A stretch of DNA of 64,000 nt from Lewinella sp. W8 (GCF_004375085.3 NZ_SNAQ03000016.1:62001-126000), one strand, 5' to 3'. Shown: positions 51,648 to 61,511, counted from the stretch's first letter. Program-made: numbers and translations. Notes: generated from the letters alone by a model not told the origin.

Positions 51648-53183
51648 TTACCGAACGGCTACCTCAAAACGGGAGCTGGCCGCGCGGACACCGCCCTGAG
51701 CATCACGGGCCACCACCACGATGCGGTAGTTGCCGTAGTCATCCGTGGTGGGAAGGGGGAGGGTGACGGAGTCTTCTCCTCCCGCACCTACCTGCCATAA
51801 CAACAGGGGAGAAACGGCGGGTACGTTACCCTCCGCTTGCCGGGGTTGAAAGGAGGCGGCGGGCTGCAGGCCACGAATGGTGAGAATGTCTTCGGCGTCC
51901 GCCGCGGGAAAGTTGGCCGGTGGCCGAACGGTTTCGATTTGCACCACGCCGTTGTTGCCCAGGGCGGGGAAGTCCCGCCTTAGTTCGCCGTTGTCGTAGA
52001 AGAAGGAAAGGTATTCCACCTCCGCCGGACTCATCTTATTGATGTAGTTCGAATTCCGGGTGAGCTTGCCGTCTACGATAAACAAGGGCGTATCCCCGAA
52101 AAACCGCTGGTTGGGCGCATTGTACAGGCGGCTGATGTATTCTCCCTTGCGAATTCTGATGCGGAGTTCTCCGGCCACTTCCTTGAAGAAGGTGTACATG
52201 TCCGGGAAGGCTTTGTAGTCCTGGACGTCAAAGTCCCGGTTCGGGTCCAGTACCCTCCGTTTTTGTTCGGCGACGCTGAATTCCAGCGGCGTTTCTACGG
52301 TGGCAAAAAGCTGGTAGATTTTCTTCCGGCGCCGACTCAGGTCGATGTAGTTGACCACCGCATCCGTGATGGCGGGACGCTCGGTGAGGGGCGCCAGTTC
52401 GGGTAGGGTCAGCCGAACTTTGATGTCGTTACTGTTCAGGTCGTGGCCCTGGATGGTTTTGACGTCTTCAAAGCCGGCCAGTTCCAGCTGGAAGGCACCG
52501 GCAGCATCGGCCTTGGTGAAGAACAAGCGGTAGGTGGCGGGATCGAAGAAGGGCAGCAGGTTGGTCTGAATCGGCTGGCCGACGGTATCCGACACGGTAC
52601 CGGAGTAGAAAAGGGTATCCTTCCACTGGTGGGTAGCGCTTCCGGTGGCCACCTGCAGGTGGCTGGAGAAATTTTCGGGCACCACGTCGTCGTTCACGAT
52701 GCTGAGGCTGTACGCCTGACCGTTGAGACCGGCAATGGTCAGTTGACCGTTTTGGGTGCTGACGGACAACCCGCCTGCGGCGGGCATGGTTCCCGTCCCG
52801 GCAGTGGCGGCCCCCGTCTGGGCCTCCACCCGCTTGTCGGCGTAAACCGCGTGGCGGAAAGTGCCCAGCGAAACCAACTGGTCCTCCGCGGTCAGGGCCT
52901 GGAGTTGGAAGCGGAAGTAGCTCGTTGTGGCACCGTACGGAAAGCGAAAGTGCCCGGAAATACGGTCCTGGTCGTCGGTCTTGAGGAAAAAGTAGTCCGT
53001 CACCTTTCCGTCCGCTCCGTAGACGACTACCCGCACTTTGGGTGGCGCAGGTTTGGCCAGGTAAGCGGTAAACCAGGTGACTTCACCGGCGACGTGGAAG
53101 GGGCGGTCAAATTGCAGGCTGGTCTGAGCGCTCAGGGGAAGTACGAGGGATAACAGGAGCAATAAGAATAGAAAACGACGCAT
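51648..53183 (-). CDS. Secreted protein with MG2-like and TonB-plug-like domains
   Basis: A 511-residue exported protein (signal peptide MRRFLFLLLLLSLVLPLSAQ). Its N-terminal part looks like a macroglobulin MG2-type beta domain (FDRPFHVAGEVTWFTAYLAK, KVRVVVYGADGKVTDYFFL). Residues about 350-440 resemble a TonB receptor plug (FFGDTPLFIVDGKLTRNSNYINKM, AEVEYLSFFYDNGELRR, GNNGVVQIETV) without any barrel after it. The C-terminal 60 residues are another beta module. The gene follows DUF4249 by 46 bp in the TonB receptor cluster, so it probably works at the outer membrane with those two; exact role unknown. Confidence 0.75.
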   Translation of the reverse strand: MRRFLFLLLLLSLVLPLSAQTSLQFDRPFHVAGEVTWFTAYLAKPAPPKVRVVVYGADGKVTDYFFLKTDDQDRISGHFRFPYGATTSYFRFQLQALTAEDQLVSLGTFRHAVYADKRVEAQTGAATAGTGTMPAAGGLSVSTQNGQLTIAGLNGQAYSLSIVNDDVVPENFSSHLQVATGSATHQWKDTLFYSGTVSDTVGQPIQTNLLPFFDPATYRLFFTKADAAGAFQLELAGFEDVKTIQGHDLNSNDIKVRLTLPELAPLTERPAITDAVVNYIDLSRRRKKIYQLFATVETPLEFSVAEQKRRVLDPNRDFDVQDYKAFPDMYTFFKEVAGELRIRIRKGEYISRLYNAPNQRFFGDTPLFIVDGKLTRNSNYINKMSPAEVEYLSFFYDNGELRRDFPALGNNGVVQIETVRPPANFPAADAEDILTIRGLQPAASFQPRQAEGNVPAVSPLLLWQVGAGGEDSVTLPLPTTDDYGNYRIVVVARDAQGGVRAASSRFEVAVR

Positions 53184-53229
53184 AACTAATGAGCTTGGAT
53201 GGGAAAGAAAACTCCGGAAAGGGGGACAT

Positions 53230-54321
53230 TTATAACTCCCACCAGGGGGGACGGACGGTGGTGGCACCATCGACGATTAAACAGTCAGTACAACGGTTGA
53301 CGGGAGGGGGCATACTGGTAGCCAGCGGACAGCCCAGGGTGGGGTTGCCCACTTCCTCCGGTCGCACGGGCACCCGCGCAACGGACTGCCGCGCCACGTA
53401 GAAGTAGCCAAAAACGTTGTTAATTTCTCCGTTGACGTCAAACACATTACCCACCACCGGGCCTCCGGGCGGCTCAAAGATGCTCAGCTCGGTGCTGGCA
53501 ATACTGGCAATCTGATCAAAGTATTCAAAGGCATTGCGGGTGAGCGCTTCCTGCCGGACGGTCATGTAATGACCTTCCGCGTAGCGGAAACTGATGCGGT
53601 TGGTGCCGAGGCCAAAACGGTCAATTTCACTAACGTTTTCGTTGATGTCGCCGGACAGTTTGAGGGTGCGGGCCTCAAAGGGCAGGGTGATGTAGCAGGT
53701 TTTTCGACCCGTAATCGTGTCCGTGCTTTCGTCGGTCTGTTGGTAGGTCTCCTCCAGGGTCCACCGCAGATAAGCCGAGCTGCCGTCGGGGTAACGGAGC
53801 GGAGCGTCCACAAAATACGATGCTCCCGGAACGTCCTGTGGCTCGCCGATGGCGTTGATGATGGTGGCGGTACCTGGTTCCCAGTAGGCCCGTTCAACCT
53901 CCAGTTTCTGGGGGAGGATTTCCGAACGACTGGCAAATTGCAGTCCTTCGCGGGTTTCTACTTCTACCCGGAAGCTCATCCCTTCCCGGATGGTGAAGGC
54001 GGGATCATCGTTCTCCAGCGAAGCCACGTAGGCTCCCTGCCGGAAAGGAAGGATGATGGATTGCTCGTCTTCGTTGATCAACCGCACGGTCGCCGTAACG
54101 ATCTGGGCTGGCCGGTTGGAGTTTTCGAAGCGGAAGAGCTCCTCCAGCGTGATGCGCACGTCGGAAATGGTGTCTTCCACGTTGATGCGCCCCTGGAGCA
54201 CGATGCCTTCCGGTAGCGGTAGCCCCTGGCCCAGTTCAATTTCGTCAATACAACTGCTCAGCAGGGCCGATGCCATCAGCAGGCCGGGAAGCAGGAAGCG
54301 AAGGGAGGTTAAGAATTTCAC
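53230..54321 (-). CDS. DUF4249 family lipoprotein
   Basis: A 363-residue lipoprotein (FLLPGLLMASALLSSCIDEIE, lipobox LSSC) of the DUF4249 family, which occurs beside TonB-dependent receptors in Bacteroidota and is thought to be a surface-exposed binding partner. Family segments include LQGRINVEDTISDVRITLEELFRF, RQGAYVASLENDDPAF and SYFVDAPLRYPDG. The C-terminus carries a small cysteine cluster (LGCPLAT...NRCTDCLI). The start is a GTG at 54319-54321. It follows the receptor gene by 115 bp. Confidence 0.88.
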   Translation of the reverse strand: MKFLTSLRFLLPGLLMASALLSSCIDEIELGQGLPLPEGIVLQGRINVEDTISDVRITLEELFRFENSNRPAQIVTATVRLINEDEQSIILPFRQGAYVASLENDDPAFTIREGMSFRVEVETREGLQFASRSEILPQKLEVERAYWEPGTATIINAIGEPQDVPGASYFVDAPLRYPDGSSAYLRWTLEETYQQTDESTDTITGRKTCYITLPFEARTLKLSGDINENVSEIDRFGLGTNRISFRYAEGHYMTVRQEALTRNAFEYFDQIASIASTELSIFEPPGGPVVGNVFDVNGEINNVFGYFYVARQSVARVPVRPEEVGNPTLGCPLATSMPPPVNRCTDCLIVDGATTVRPPWWEL

Positions 54322-54436
54322 GAAAATGGAGGTTTATTGGAGGAATGGGTACGGGGAGTGGGGAGCGTTGGTCCGGCTAGCCGACGAGCATTTTTTGCCA
54401 CGGCGTGCGGGTGCCATGCCCCGGGTAGGGCCGTGA

Positions 54437-57196
54437 TTACCGGGTTTCAATGTTGAGCGTAATGGCCGGGAAGACGGTACCCAGTACCGCCAGCTGGTTG
54501 GCTACGTTGGATTGGTCAGGGCCCTGGGTGTAAAACACCGAGAAGGCATTCTTACGCCCGTAGACGTTGTAGAGCGAAATGGTCCAACTGGTCTGGATTT
54601 TCTTGGTCTCGTTGTAGCCCTTGCCCAGGGTGTAGGCCAGGTCCAGGCGGTGATAATCCGGGATGCGGACCTCATTACGCTCACTGTATACGGGAACGAA
54701 AAGCCCACTCTCCACCCGGTAGTTACCCACCGGCGCCGTCACGGGCCGTCCGGTTCCGTAGGTGAAGTTGGCCGTTAGGGTGTTCCGCTTGTTCGGGTTC
54801 CAGTTCAGGGTCATGACAAAGTTGTGGGGTTTGTCGAAGTTGCTTCGGTAGAATTCCCCGCCGTTGATCCCCGGAACTTTACGTTGGGTGGAGGAAAGGG
54901 TGTAGCTGACCAGGCCATTGAGTTCGCCAACCTTGCGTTTGGCGCTCAGCTCCAGTCCGTAAGCGCGTCCTTCCCCGACGAGAATTTCGGTTTCCAGGCT
55001 CGGGTTGACGATCACCTCCGCAAAGTCGCGGTAATCCCAGAGCTGGTCGATCTGGCGCCCGTAGACTTCGGCCCCCAGCTCCACGTTGTTGTCTTCCAGG
55101 TTGAGGAAGTACCCCAGGGAGAAGTTGTGGCTCAGGAAAGGAGGAATGTAGCGGGTGCTGAGCTGAAATTGTGAACTCGGGGTGGGGGAGTCGCTCACAA
55201 AGATTTGGTTCAGGAACTGGGCCGTACGGCTGTAGCCGGCCCGGATGGAGGCCTGGGAGGTGACCCGGAAGCGGGCACTGATCCGTGGCTGCAGACTGTT
55301 GTAGGTCGCCATCGTCTCCCCGGAGCCAAAGCGCACCGAATCCACGATGCGATTCCGGGCCGGGATGCCATCCTCATACTGGAACTCCGTTCCGGGGCCA
55401 AGGAAGCGATAGTTGGTAAACCGCAGCCCCGCGCTGATGCTGAAGCGGTCGGAAAAGGCGTAGTCGAAGGAGCCGAAGGCATTGACTTCCAGTCCCTGTT
55501 CTTCTTCCAGGGCCCGGGGAATGATCAGGCTCTCGGCGTTGGACCGCACCCGGACACCCGGATTAATGGTGTAGTGATTGATTTCCAGGCCGCCTTCCAG
55601 CTGCAATTTGTCCGAGGGGTCAAAGTTGATGACCGGCTTTACGGTAAGCTGCCGGACACCGTTATTCACCGTCTCTCCGGTCAGTTCCCGGAGGTCACTC
55701 TGGCTGCTCGTGTAGTCGGAATACACCAGCCCCAGTTCACCGTACACCTTGTCGCTGAAAATCTGGTTCCAGGTGGCCTGCCCCATCATGGTCTGATAGT
55801 CGAAGGCGAAAGTATTGTTGAAGGTGAACTCGTCCTGAGAGCCGTACCCCTGGAGCACGAAGGTGCCGTTCTTTCCGACGCGTTGGGTAAACCGGAGGTT
55901 GCCGTCGAAGAAGAAGGCTGAGGAGTTCTTGACTTCTTCCACGTTGGCGAAGTTGAGCACCCAGTCGGTGTAGCTGGAACGCGCCCCGAAGATGAAGCTG
56001 CTCCGGTCCTTCACGATGGGGCCTTCGAGCATGATCTTACCGGTTACCGGTCCGATACCGGCCTTCACCCGGAAGTGGTCGAAGTTGCCGTCCCGGAGCT
56101 GTACGTCCAGCACCGAAGCCAAGCGCCCTCCGAATCGCGCCGGAATGTTGGCCTTGTACAGATCGACACTCTTGATGACGTCCGCGTTGTAGGTGCTGAA
56201 GAAACCCAGTGCGTGGCTGGAATTGATCAGTACGCCATTGTCCAGCGTAAGGAGATTCTGGTCAATTTCTCCACCCCGCACGTTAAATCCGGAGGCACCC
56301 TCCCCGATGGAGCTCACCCCAGGGTTGAGCAGCAGCGCCCGCACGACGTCGGTTTCCCCCATGAAGGTGGGCAATTTTTCGAGTTGGGCCAGGTCGAGGC
56401 GCTGCACGCCGGCCTGTACGCGCCCGACGTTGGCGTCGGCGGCCTGTTCGGTCACGACGATCTCCTGCAGGGTAGTGGAAGATTGCCCCAGGCTGATGTC
56501 GTAGGTGCCGGTACCGCTGACCTTGATGTCTCTGCGGTTCGTACCGAAGCCTACGTAGGAAATGATCAGTGTATAATCTCCCGGACGGAGGCGGAGTTCA
56601 TAACTGCCGTCAACTTCCGTGACGGTGGCCGTCGTGGTATTTTCAACCTGGATCGTGGCGCCGATGATGGGTTCACCGGAATTCTGATCCTCGATCATTC
56701 CGCTGATGACCGCAAAACCGTTGGGCTCCAGCGTCTCCAGGGTTCCGATGTAGGCCGGGCCGTCTTCCCCGGCGGCGGTAGCTTCCGGTTCTCCGGCAGC
56801 AAGCCGCTCGGCGACGGCGGCATAGTAGGCCGCATCAAACTCCGTACCGATGGTGATGGTGGGCCCGATGACGTACACCCGGTCCCGATAATCCACGAAG
56901 TCCAGGACCGTATTCTCCAGAATAGCGTCCAGCGCTTCCCGCACCGTCGCCTGCTGCAGGTTCAGGGAGATTGGGGCCTCGCTGAGTTGGTCTTCCTGAA
57001 AGAAGATTTTCACGGGGAGCCCATCGTTGATTTGGCGGAGTGCCTCGCCTCTGGTAATGGACTCAGCGACTAAGTTTAGTGTAATCTCTTCCTGTGCGAA
57101 GACGCCGCTGCTCAGTAGGAAGCAGCAGAAGATGGTGAGGAGTGAGTGTTTCACGGGGTTCTTCTTAAAATTCCGGACAAAGCTAATCAAACTCAC
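54437..57196 (-). CDS. TonB-dependent receptor with STN and carboxypeptidase-like N-terminal domains
   Basis: A 919-residue outer-membrane receptor. After a signal peptide (HSLLTIFCCFLLSSGVFAQ) come an STN/secretin domain (ITLNLVAESITRGEALRQI...VREALDAILENTVLDFVDY), a CarboxypepD_reg-like domain (SGMIEDQNSGEPIIGATIQVENTTTATVTEVDGSYELRLRPGDYT), the plug (FMGETDVVRALLLNPGVSSIGEGASGFNVRGGEIDQNLLTLDNG) and a 22-strand-type barrel. It takes up an unknown ligand with TonB energy. The STN domain normally signals to a FecR/FecI pair, but none is adjacent. Start is GTG at 57196, or a second GTG at 57154 giving MKHSLLTIF. Confidence 0.93.
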   Translation of the reverse strand: MSLISFVRNFKKNPVKHSLLTIFCCFLLSSGVFAQEEITLNLVAESITRGEALRQINDGLPVKIFFQEDQLSEAPISLNLQQATVREALDAILENTVLDFVDYRDRVYVIGPTITIGTEFDAAYYAAVAERLAAGEPEATAAGEDGPAYIGTLETLEPNGFAVISGMIEDQNSGEPIIGATIQVENTTTATVTEVDGSYELRLRPGDYTLIISYVGFGTNRRDIKVSGTGTYDISLGQSSTTLQEIVVTEQAADANVGRVQAGVQRLDLAQLEKLPTFMGETDVVRALLLNPGVSSIGEGASGFNVRGGEIDQNLLTLDNGVLINSSHALGFFSTYNADVIKSVDLYKANIPARFGGRLASVLDVQLRDGNFDHFRVKAGIGPVTGKIMLEGPIVKDRSSFIFGARSSYTDWVLNFANVEEVKNSSAFFFDGNLRFTQRVGKNGTFVLQGYGSQDEFTFNNTFAFDYQTMMGQATWNQIFSDKVYGELGLVYSDYTSSQSDLRELTGETVNNGVRQLTVKPVINFDPSDKLQLEGGLEINHYTINPGVRVRSNAESLIIPRALEEEQGLEVNAFGSFDYAFSDRFSISAGLRFTNYRFLGPGTEFQYEDGIPARNRIVDSVRFGSGETMATYNSLQPRISARFRVTSQASIRAGYSRTAQFLNQIFVSDSPTPSSQFQLSTRYIPPFLSHNFSLGYFLNLEDNNVELGAEVYGRQIDQLWDYRDFAEVIVNPSLETEILVGEGRAYGLELSAKRKVGELNGLVSYTLSSTQRKVPGINGGEFYRSNFDKPHNFVMTLNWNPNKRNTLTANFTYGTGRPVTAPVGNYRVESGLFVPVYSERNEVRIPDYHRLDLAYTLGKGYNETKKIQTSWTISLYNVYGRKNAFSVFYTQGPDQSNVANQLAVLGTVFPAITLNIETR

Positions 57197-57643
57197 CGTA
57201 TGGATTGGGCCGACTTCCGTCGGCCGAACAACCTATTGGCGCTCACCGACGTCCTTTATCGAGACGGTTTCCGGTTTTTATCGGGCTCCTCGTCCCCTGC
57301 ATCAGTTTTTTGCTGAATGACCATTGTGCCCCCACCCAGGCGTTTTCGCCGGAAATTTCGGTGACGGAGGAGGCGAAGGAGCGTCCAACTGGTGGTCTTA
57401 AGGCAATGTTAAAAGGCGATTATTGGGGGATGATCACCCAACATAGTCCACCCGCCAGACATTTATTTTGTAGATCACCCGATCATGGGGGCAATGGGGT
57501 TTTGGTCCCCGCCGACAAAACCATAAATTTGTTACCCTTCGCCCCAAACCGAATAATGTCAGGCACCGTTCTACGTTAGATCCTGACAGCCTTCATCTTG
57601 TCAGCGCCCCGGTCCCAGGGGCACGCATTGAAAAAGCTTATTT
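57197..57643. other. Intergenic region between divergent genes
   Basis: No gene seen. It contains the promoter of the S41 protease (57501-57531), a GGCCGAC/GTCGGCC hairpin at 57208-57225 near the receptor start, and the likely 107-base 5' leader of the protease mRNA. Confidence 0.45.
57501..57531 (+). promoter_or_regulatory. Promoter of the S41 protease gene
   Basis: TTTG (57501-57504), a 19-base spacer and TAAATTTG (57524-57531) match the Bacteroidota vegetative promoter consensus (TTTG ... TAnnTTTG) exactly. Confidence 0.65.
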
Positions 57644-59755
57644 ATGAAGTCCCGAGGTACCCTCCTGCTTTCCGCCCTGTTCGTCGTTTCGGCCTTTATT
57701 GCCGCCGTACTCCCCGAACGAACGCCTCCGGGTGAGAAAGAATCCGTTATTGTGCAGGTTCTGCTCCGTAATCTCGAGCGCTTCCACTACCAGCCGATGG
57801 AAATCGACGATGATTTCTCGGAGCGCGCCTACGATTACTACCTGAACGACATGGATGGTGCCCGCCTGTTCTTCACCCAGGAAGATATTGAGGCCTTCGC
57901 CCCTCACCGGCTGCAGATCGACGATCAGGCCAACGCCGGGCAGTACGACTTCTTCGATTTGGTCCAGGACCACTGGGTGGCCTCACTGGATAAGACGGAG
58001 GTTTGGTACCAGGAAATCCTGAACCAGCCCTTCGATCTCAAAAAGAAGGGCGAAATCGAGATGCGGGACGATGACTCCGGCTGGGTGAAGAACGACAAGG
58101 CGCTTAAGCAATACTGGGAAGACTACCTGAAGCGGGACGTATTGCGCCAAATCGTCGACAAGCAAAAGGAACTGGAAAAGGATGAATCCGGCGAGCCCCA
58201 GCCATCACTGGCCGAAATTGAAGCCGACATCCGGGAGAAAACCCTCGAGCGTTACGACAAGTGGTTCGAGCGGATGCGGGAAGCCAAACTGTCCATCCGG
58301 CGCAGTCAGTACCTGAATGCCCTGACGGCGATGTTTGACCCGCATACCCAGTACCTGCGTCCGAAGGACAAGGAAAGCTTTGACATCCGCTTCAGCGGTC
58401 GTCTGGAAGGTATCGGTGCTACCCTGGTCAACGACGAAGACTACACCAAGGTCAACACCATCGTGGTGGGTGGCCCCGCCTGGAAGCAGAAAGAACTGGC
58501 CGTGGACGACCTGATCATGGCCGTTCGCCAGGAAGATGAAGAGGAGTTCCTCGACATTAAGGATATGCTCGTGGAGGACGTGGTCCAACACATCCGCGGC
58601 GATAAAGGCACTACGGTAACCCTGAAGGTGAAGAAGCCCGATGGCTCCATTCAGGAAATTTCCATCGTGCGGGATATCGTCGTGATCGACGAACGTTACG
58701 CGAAGTCACTCATCATCGGCGGTGAGGAAGAAGGCGATAAGGTAGGCTACATCAACCTGCCCAGCTTCTACGCCGACTTCAACAACGAAGATGGCCGCTT
58801 CAGCGCCAAGGACGTGAAGACAGAAATTGAGAAACTGAACGATAAGGGCGTTGACGGTATCATCCTCGACCTCCGCGGAAACGGTGGTGGCTCCCTTTCG
58901 GACGTCGTTGACATGACCGGTTTCTTCATCCCCGAAGGCCCCGTGGTGCAGGTGGCCGGACGCGGAGGACGCAAGCAGATCCTGCGCGACAAAGACCCCC
59001 GCGTACAGTACGATGGCCCACTGGTGGTCCTGGTGGACCAGGGTTCTGCCTCCGCGAGTGAAATCATCGCCGCGGCTCTGCAGGACTACAACCGTGCCGT
59101 CATCGTGGGTAGCGAGTCTACCTTCGGGAAGGGAACCGTGCAGCGGTTCTTTGACCTGGATCGGACGGTAGCCGGACTGGCCGACGTCAAGCCCCTCGGT
59201 ACGCTGAAACTCACCATGCAGAAATTCTACCGGATCAACGGTGGTTCCACCCAGCTGCGTGGGGTAGTGCCCGACATCATCCTGCCGGACAGCCGCTCCC
59301 TCCTCGAAACCGGCGAAAAGCGGCAGACCAGCCCCCTGGCCTGGACGCAAATCGATCCCGCTGACTACGGACAGGACGTCTACCAGATTGGTCAGATGGA
59401 AGAGCTGAAGCGCCGGTCCGCCGCGCGGGTGGCCAGCAACGGAACCTTTGGCCTGATTCAGGAAAATGCCAAGCGCGTCAAGCGTCAGAGCGACCGCAAA
59501 TCCTTCCCGCTCAGCCTGGCCGATTACCAGTCCATGGACGAAGCTGCCCAGCAAGAAGCCGATCAGTATAAAGGACTTTTCGACGAGGTGGTTAACCCCT
59601 ACGTCTACAACCTTGAGCTGGACATGGAGGAAATCGAGATCGACGAAAGCAAGGTGGCGCGCAACGAAGAATTCAAGAAGAACGTCAGCAAGGACGTGTA
59701 CATCCGGGAGGCGATCAACATCCTGGGTGATATGCTGGAGCTGGAGAGTAAGTAA
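57644..59755 (+). CDS. Carboxy-terminal-processing (tail-specific) protease, S41
   Basis: A 703-residue Prc/Tsp-type protease with an N-terminal signal segment (MKSRGTLLLSALFVVSAFIAAVLP), a long helical N-terminal domain (DDDFSERAYDYYLNDMDGARLFFTQEDIEAF), a PDZ domain (about residues 240-335) and the S41 core. The nucleophilic serine lies in VDQGSASASEIIAAAL and the general-base lysine in STFGKGTVQRF. A C-terminal helical domain follows. It cleaves periplasmic proteins from their C-terminus. It has the clearest promoter in the window and a strong terminator. Confidence 0.95.
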   Translation: MKSRGTLLLSALFVVSAFIAAVLPERTPPGEKESVIVQVLLRNLERFHYQPMEIDDDFSERAYDYYLNDMDGARLFFTQEDIEAFAPHRLQIDDQANAGQYDFFDLVQDHWVASLDKTEVWYQEILNQPFDLKKKGEIEMRDDDSGWVKNDKALKQYWEDYLKRDVLRQIVDKQKELEKDESGEPQPSLAEIEADIREKTLERYDKWFERMREAKLSIRRSQYLNALTAMFDPHTQYLRPKDKESFDIRFSGRLEGIGATLVNDEDYTKVNTIVVGGPAWKQKELAVDDLIMAVRQEDEEEFLDIKDMLVEDVVQHIRGDKGTTVTLKVKKPDGSIQEISIVRDIVVIDERYAKSLIIGGEEEGDKVGYINLPSFYADFNNEDGRFSAKDVKTEIEKLNDKGVDGIILDLRGNGGGSLSDVVDMTGFFIPEGPVVQVAGRGGRKQILRDKDPRVQYDGPLVVLVDQGSASASEIIAAALQDYNRAVIVGSESTFGKGTVQRFFDLDRTVAGLADVKPLGTLKLTMQKFYRINGGSTQLRGVVPDIILPDSRSLLETGEKRQTSPLAWTQIDPADYGQDVYQIGQMEELKRRSAARVASNGTFGLIQENAKRVKRQSDRKSFPLSLADYQSMDEAAQQEADQYKGLFDEVVNPYVYNLELDMEEIEIDESKVARNEEFKKNVSKDVYIREAINILGDMLELESK

Positions 59756-59774
59756 TTGCCGGATTCCATCAACA

Positions 59775-59821
59775 GCGAAGCCCCGCAGGATTGACAATCC
59801 TGCGGGGCTTCGCTTTTTTTT
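59775..59821 (+). terminator. Strong intrinsic terminator of the S41 protease gene
   Basis: A perfect 18-bp GC-rich stem (59775-59792 with 59796-59813, GCGAAGCCCCGCAGGATT) with a 3-base loop is followed by eight T. Confidence 0.92.
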
Positions 59822-59831
59822 GAAATGATAT

Positions 59832-61187
59832 TTACCCCAGCAACGCCATCAGTTCCGCCTCGCTGACTTTCGTTTGCTCGCCCGTCGCCATCGTCTTCAG
59901 GGAGTATTGTCCCGAAGCGACCTCCTGACTGCCGATGATGAGCACCCGGGGCGCGTTGCGCTGATCGGCGTATTTCATCATCTTCTGGAGCTTGGTGGTC
60001 TTGGGGTAGAGGTCCGCATGGTGGCCGGCCCGCCGCAGGCGGGTCACGAGCCCAAAGCCGTGGGCGAGACTGTCCTCGTCCAGACCGAGCACGAGGACGT
60101 CAAGGTCCTGCGCGGTGTCGGCGGGGAAGCCATCAATTTCTTCGAGGACGTCATAAATCCGCTCTGCGCCAAAGCTGATGCCAACCCCGGGGGTGTCCTT
60201 CATGCCGAAGATGCTCGTCAGGTCGGCGTAGCGCCCGCCCCCGGCGATGCTGCCCATCTTGACGTCCGTGTGGACGTCGGTATCGACCGCCACCTCATAA
60301 ATGCAGCCGGTGTAGTAGTTCAGGCCGCGGGCCAGGGTGACGTCGAATTCGACCCGGTTGCTGACCGTGTGCTGGCGGACGGTATCAAAAACGGTCCGTA
60401 GCTCCTCGATACCCTGCATCCCGACGGGGCTATCGGCGAGTAGCGGGGCTACTTTCTCCAGGTCCGTTACCCCGAGAAATTGCATTACCGTGTCCACGGC
60501 ACCTGCGTTCGCGCCCCTTTCTTCCAGTTCCTTGCGCACGCCGTCGGCCCCGATCTTATCGAGCTTATCGATGGCGATGGTCATGTCCATCATGCGGTCA
60601 CCCAGTCCGGCGATCTCGGCCAATCCCGCCAGAATCTTGCGATTGTTGAGTCGGATCACCACACTCAGACCCAGTTCCGCGAAGACCCCGTCCAGGAGCT
60701 GCGTCAACTCCGCTTCGTAGAGCAGGCTGTCGGAGCCCACCACGTCGGCGTCGCACTGATAGAACTCCTGGTAGCGGCCCTTCTGGGGCCGGTCGGCGCG
60801 CCAAACGGGCATGATGGCGTAGCGCTTGAAGGGAAAGCTGAGGTCGTTCTGGTGCATGACCACGTAGCGCGCAAAGGGCACCGTCAGGTCATACCGGAGG
60901 CCGCGCTTCGAGATCTGACTGACGACCTTATTGCTGTCGCGATTCGCCAGGTCCTGCTCGTTGGCTTTGCGCAGGAAGTCACCGTTGTTCAGCACTTTGA
61001 ACAGGAGTTTGTCCCCCTCCTCACCGTATTTTCCGGTCAGGGTACTCAGATTTTCCATCACCGGGGTTTCGATGGGCTGGTAGCCAAAACGCCGGAAATG
61101 CTTGCGGATCACGTCAAAAATGTAGTTCCGACGCCGCACTTCGTGCGGTAGAAAATCTCGGGTGCCTTTGGGGATGGACGGTTTCAT
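59832..61187 (-). CDS. hisS: Histidine--tRNA ligase
   Basis: A 451-residue class II synthetase. Motif 1 lies in RKHFRRFGYQPIETPVMEN, motif 2 in FKRYAIMPVWRADRPQKGRYQEFYQCDADV, and motif 3 in AGGGRYADL...GISFGAERI; the histidine-specific GLNYYTGCIYE is intact. The C-terminal anticodon domain (LDVLVLGLDEDSLAHG...NAPRVLIIGSQEVASGQYSLK) is complete. A TACCTTTG box lies 4 bases before the ATG at 61187. Confidence 0.96.
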   Translation of the reverse strand: MKPSIPKGTRDFLPHEVRRRNYIFDVIRKHFRRFGYQPIETPVMENLSTLTGKYGEEGDKLLFKVLNNGDFLRKANEQDLANRDSNKVVSQISKRGLRYDLTVPFARYVVMHQNDLSFPFKRYAIMPVWRADRPQKGRYQEFYQCDADVVGSDSLLYEAELTQLLDGVFAELGLSVVIRLNNRKILAGLAEIAGLGDRMMDMTIAIDKLDKIGADGVRKELEERGANAGAVDTVMQFLGVTDLEKVAPLLADSPVGMQGIEELRTVFDTVRQHTVSNRVEFDVTLARGLNYYTGCIYEVAVDTDVHTDVKMGSIAGGGRYADLTSIFGMKDTPGVGISFGAERIYDVLEEIDGFPADTAQDLDVLVLGLDEDSLAHGFGLVTRLRRAGHHADLYPKTTKLQKMMKYADQRNAPRVLIIGSQEVASGQYSLKTMATGEQTKVSEAELMALLG

Positions 61188-61191
61188 GCGG

Positions 61192-61199
61192 CAAAGGTA
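61192..61199 (-). promoter_or_regulatory. Possible -7 box before hisS
   Basis: TACCTTTG fits TAnnTTTG and ends 4 bases before the hisS ATG, so hisS may be transcribed without a leader. No -33 element seen. Confidence 0.35.
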
Positions 61200-61466
61200 A
61201 TATTAGTCTGAAGAAGAAGAGCCGAGCCAGAGGCGAAGGCTCCGGAAAAGGCTTGCTCCCCGCCCCCTCGATGAATGGTCGGGCAAGCGCAAGCCGGTCG
61301 TGAAGGCTGAGGCTAAGGCTACGCTAAAAACGGTAAGAAAGCTCGTCCGCCCAGGCGTGAGGCACGAGCGGGCTGGTCGGCCGAGCGGAAAGCTTTAACG
61401 GTAGCTTCCGGTTAGCATTGTCCGGGGCTGAGGCTTACACGAAAGAGTAGATGAACGCTGGTGCAT

Positions 61467-61511
61467 TCGTCGGACGATGGCATCGCCGCAGGCGATGCCA
61501 TCGTCCGACGA
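61467..61511. repeat. Perfect 21-bp stem hairpin
   Basis: Arms 61467-61487 and 61491-61511 are exact reverse complements (TCGTCGGACGATGGCATCGCC) around a GCA loop. It lies between hisS and the stop of the sigma/anti-sigma-like gene (61573, minus), 62 bp downstream of it. No T-run follows on the minus strand, so it is not a classical terminator. Confidence 0.85.

Noticed and set aside
57205-57579. Small + strand frame upstream of the S41 gene
   Set aside because: It crosses the clear promoter and has no protein-like traits.
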